A DNA stretch of 64,000 nt from Haloferax mediterranei ATCC 33500 (GTDB lineage: Archaea; Halobacteriota; Halobacteria; Halobacteriales; Haloferacaceae), in NCBI RefSeq assembly GCF_000306765.2, contig NC_017941.2, forward strand, positions 2,232,001 to 2,296,000. Reading direction: 5' to 3'. The position numbers and the translations under genes were made by a program. The notes under the pieces are model-generated. The model searched no databases. It was not told the DNA's origin and worked only from the letters and a program-made list of their open reading frames with translations. Positions 62,068-64,000 of this stretch are shown one piece after another (the first letter of the stretch is position 1; every line of letters begins with the position of its first letter).

Positions 62068-62670
62068 ATGAAAATTCGCCAGAACATTCGTCATTTTGCG
62101 ACGAAGAAGGCCCTCACGATGCCGGTCATCGGTGACATCGCCACCGAGAAGATGGTGAATCTCCACGTCCGAATCTTCGGCGAGCGCGCGGACCCAGACC
62201 ACCGAGAAGAGCGCGAAGCCCACATGGCGGCGTTCTTCGAGTGCACCTTCGACACCTACCTCGAAGCGTTAGACGCCGGTTTTTCCGAGGCCGAGGCGCG
62301 CGAGATAACTCACATCCAATCTAATTTCGACTTCTACAACCACGGCTGGACCGAGATGATGGAGTTCCCGGTCGACGAGGTAGAAGCTCACTACGAGCGC
62401 TACGGGGAGTTCTTCGAGCGCCACGACATCGACATCGCCAACCCGCTGGGTGAGTTCCGGACTATCGACATTCCGGACGCACCCGCGACGTTGGAGAAAT
62501 TAGACGACCCAGAACACCCGCACGCAGAGGCTGGCTTCGCCGACGACGTGTACGTCGAAGACGAGAGCGGCGATGTCGATGTCGGCGGCACTGAAGAACC
62601 GGACGACGTGGACGTGACGGCTGCACCCGGCATGCAAGAAGTCGACAACGCCGACGAAGAAACCGCGTAA
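62068..62670 (+). CDS. DUF6149 family protein
   Basis: A 200-aa soluble acidic protein with a helical N-terminal two-thirds: KIRQNIRHFATKKALTMPVIGDIATEKMVNLHVRIF, then an AFFECTFDTYLEALDAGF helix. A disordered acidic C-terminus follows. It resembles DUF6149. ATG 62068 is the start. TTTAGG and CCTAA arms (62035-62055, ten bases between) lie just before it, a looser cousin of the DtxR-like boxes. Confidence 0.8.
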   Translation: MKIRQNIRHFATKKALTMPVIGDIATEKMVNLHVRIFGERADPDHREEREAHMAAFFECTFDTYLEALDAGFSEAEAREITHIQSNFDFYNHGWTEMMEFPVDEVEAHYERYGEFFERHDIDIANPLGEFRTIDIPDAPATLEKLDDPEHPHAEAGFADDVYVEDESGDVDVGGTEEPDDVDVTAAPGMQEVDNADEETA

Positions 62671-62718
62671 CAGAGCGTTCAACCCCGACCACTGGTCGGA
62701 GGCGTAGTGGCGAAGACC

Positions 62719-64000
62719 TCAGTCGTCGCTCGGCACGCGAGGGCCAGCGTCGACGACGCTTTCTTTCCACGTTCCGCGCGTGAACCACGCGAACGCGAGG
62801 AACGCCGCCGCGACGTTCGAGAAGGCGATACCGTACCAGATACCGGTCGGTCCCATCGAGAAGAACTCGACGAGGACGAACGACGCCGGAATGCGGAGTA
62901 CCCAAAGCGAGATGAGCGAGAACGTCATCGCCGTTCGGGTCGACCCGCTCCCCCGGAACCCGCCGTTGACGACGTTGAACACCCCGAGGAAGAGGAACGT
63001 CGGACCGATGATTCTGAGATACTCGACGCCGATAGAGATGACCGCCTGCTCACCGGGGATGAACACCGCAACGATGGGTTCGGCGAAGAGGTACGCCACC
63101 GCGGAGACGAACACCAGTGTGCCCGCGATGATGCCGACCGCCCAGAAGACGGCGCGCTCCGCCCTGTCGGCGTAGTCGGCACCGAGGTTCTGCCCGACCA
63201 CTGTCGAGACCCCCTGTGCAAGCCCGATAGCCGGGAGGAAGACGAGCGAGTTGAGGCGGTTCCCGATACCGAAGGCGGCGACGGCTGTTTCGGTGTCGAC
63301 ACCGGCCGCGTTGACGGCAGCGTAGGCGACGAGCGCCGTGAGCGCGGTGACGCCGAGCGCGCGGGTCGATTGCTCGATGCTCGACGGTGCGCCGATGCGG
63401 ACGATTTTCTCGACCGTCTCGCGCTCCGGTACGAGGTCACGGGGCGAGAGGTCGATGCCGACCCGACCGGACAGGAGGAGCCAGAAACCGACGAGCGCGC
63501 CGACGCCGCGGGAGAACACCGTGGCGATGGCCGCGCCCTGCACGCCGAACCCGTGGAAGCCGGTCTGTACGAGGAGCCACTGGCGGAGGCCGTCGAGACC
63601 GAGCACCGCAAAGACGGGGTTCGCGTCGAACCCGAGGATAAGGAACGGGTCGAGGAAGACGTTGAGGACGACACCGAACGCCATCAGATACATCGGCGTC
63701 TTGGTGTCACCCCATCCGCGGAGCAGCGCCTGGAAGATGAAGAAGCCGAACATGAACGCGACACCGAGGAAGATGGTTCGCGTGTAGTCGACCGAGAGGC
63801 GGTGAACTTGTGTTCCCGGCGTCGTCCCGATGAGCGGGAGCAGTATCGGCGTCAGGAAGTAGCCGAGGATGGCGAACCCGGTCGACAGGAGAATGACGAA
63901 CCCGAGGGTCTGTCCGGCGACGCGGTTGACCTGGTCGTGGTTACCTGCGCCCTTGTTCTGAGCGACCAGCACCGTCCCGGCGACGGTGAACCCGCCGCCG
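62719..64000 (-). CDS. MATE family efflux transporter (N-terminus cut by window)
   Basis: A partial multidrug and toxic compound extrusion transporter. The visible 427 residues hold about ten to eleven hydrophobic helices of the two six-helix bundles. Typical stretches are GWGDTKTPMYLMAFGVVLNVFLDPFLILG and IGAPSSIEQSTRALGVTALTALVAY. The first residues, GFTVAGTVLVAQNKGAG, continue beyond the window edge, so the N-terminal helix and start are missing. It exports organic cations or drugs using Na+ or H+. The downstream C-terminus ends AGPRVPSDD. Confidence 0.85.
   Translation of the reverse strand, partial: GGGFTVAGTVLVAQNKGAGNHDQVNRVAGQTLGFVILLSTGFAILGYFLTPILLPLIGTTPGTQVHRLSVDYTRTIFLGVAFMFGFFIFQALLRGWGDTKTPMYLMAFGVVLNVFLDPFLILGFDANPVFAVLGLDGLRQWLLVQTGFHGFGVQGAAIATVFSRGVGALVGFWLLLSGRVGIDLSPRDLVPERETVEKIVRIGAPSSIEQSTRALGVTALTALVAYAAVNAAGVDTETAVAAFGIGNRLNSLVFLPAIGLAQGVSTVVGQNLGADYADRAERAVFWAVGIIAGTLVFVSAVAYLFAEPIVAVFIPGEQAVISIGVEYLRIIGPTFLFLGVFNVVNGGFRGSGSTRTAMTFSLISLWVLRIPASFVLVEFFSMGPTGIWYGIAFSNVAAAFLAFAWFTRGTWKESVVDAGPRVPSDD

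Overview
The window is a haloarchaeal chromosome segment, most like Haloferax. The proteins are strongly acidic. Archaeal markers are present: ribosomal protein S8e, a two-ring Cdc48-type AAA ATPase, RadB, NurA/HerA, MptA and a Bat-type HTH regulator. Two binding proteins carry Tat lipoprotein signals. Many genes look leaderless, with a TATA-like element about 30 nt before the ATG. The set mptA, carB, pst, cdcH, radB, znu and gcv resembles, from memory, one region of the Haloferax volcanii chromosome; I could not check this by alignment. Most of the window is ordinary core chromosome, with a few accessory patches.

Layout. 1-1.3 kb: a short bacterial-type prolyl-tRNA synthetase homologue. 1.3-6.6 kb: an AT-richer patch with a PAS/GAF Bat-type regulator, two DUF7344 winged-helix proteins, small unknown genes and a recurring CTAGTNNNCTAG motif between the genes. 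6.6-10.9 kb: a complete glycine cleavage operon gcvT-gcvH-gcvPA-gcvPB. 10.9-17.6 kb: small genes, a zinc/manganese ABC transporter, a glutaredoxin-cobalamin adenosyltransferase pair, and three palindromes resembling DtxR-family metalloregulator boxes. 17.7-19.4 kb: tRNA-Val whose 3' end is duplicated downstream, then a repeat-tailed surface protein. 19.4-27 kb: a CBS-hibernation factor fusion, radB, an RNase H-fold protein, a haloalkane-dehalogenase-like hydrolase, larC and cdcH.

27-34 kb: the phosphate uptake cluster pstS-pstC-pstA-pstB-phoU on the minus strand, with a divergent AbrB-PhoU fusion regulator. 34-41.5 kb: rps8e, small conserved proteins, a HAD phosphatase, nurA and herA around an opposing small gene, a universal stress protein and a nitroreductase. 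41.7-51.9 kb: a KaiC-like ATPase, NAD kinase, an NAD(P)-binding protein, carB, an S66 peptidase, small membrane proteins and an Eis-like acetyltransferase. 52-64 kb: tRNA-Ile next to a probably degenerate non-coding stretch, FxsA, a thioredoxin/DUF255 protein, a TrmB-family regulator, mptA, a NifU-like protein, an FAD oxidoreductase, an ArsR-type regulator with zinc ribbons, and a MATE exporter cut by the window edge.

No CRISPR array, complete insertion sequence, prophage or replication origin was found. The most unusual signals are regulatory and architectural: the CTAG direct repeats at 4.2-5.8 kb, the DtxR-like boxes at 12.8-17.3 kb and the tRNA-Val 3'-end duplication with nested hairpins.
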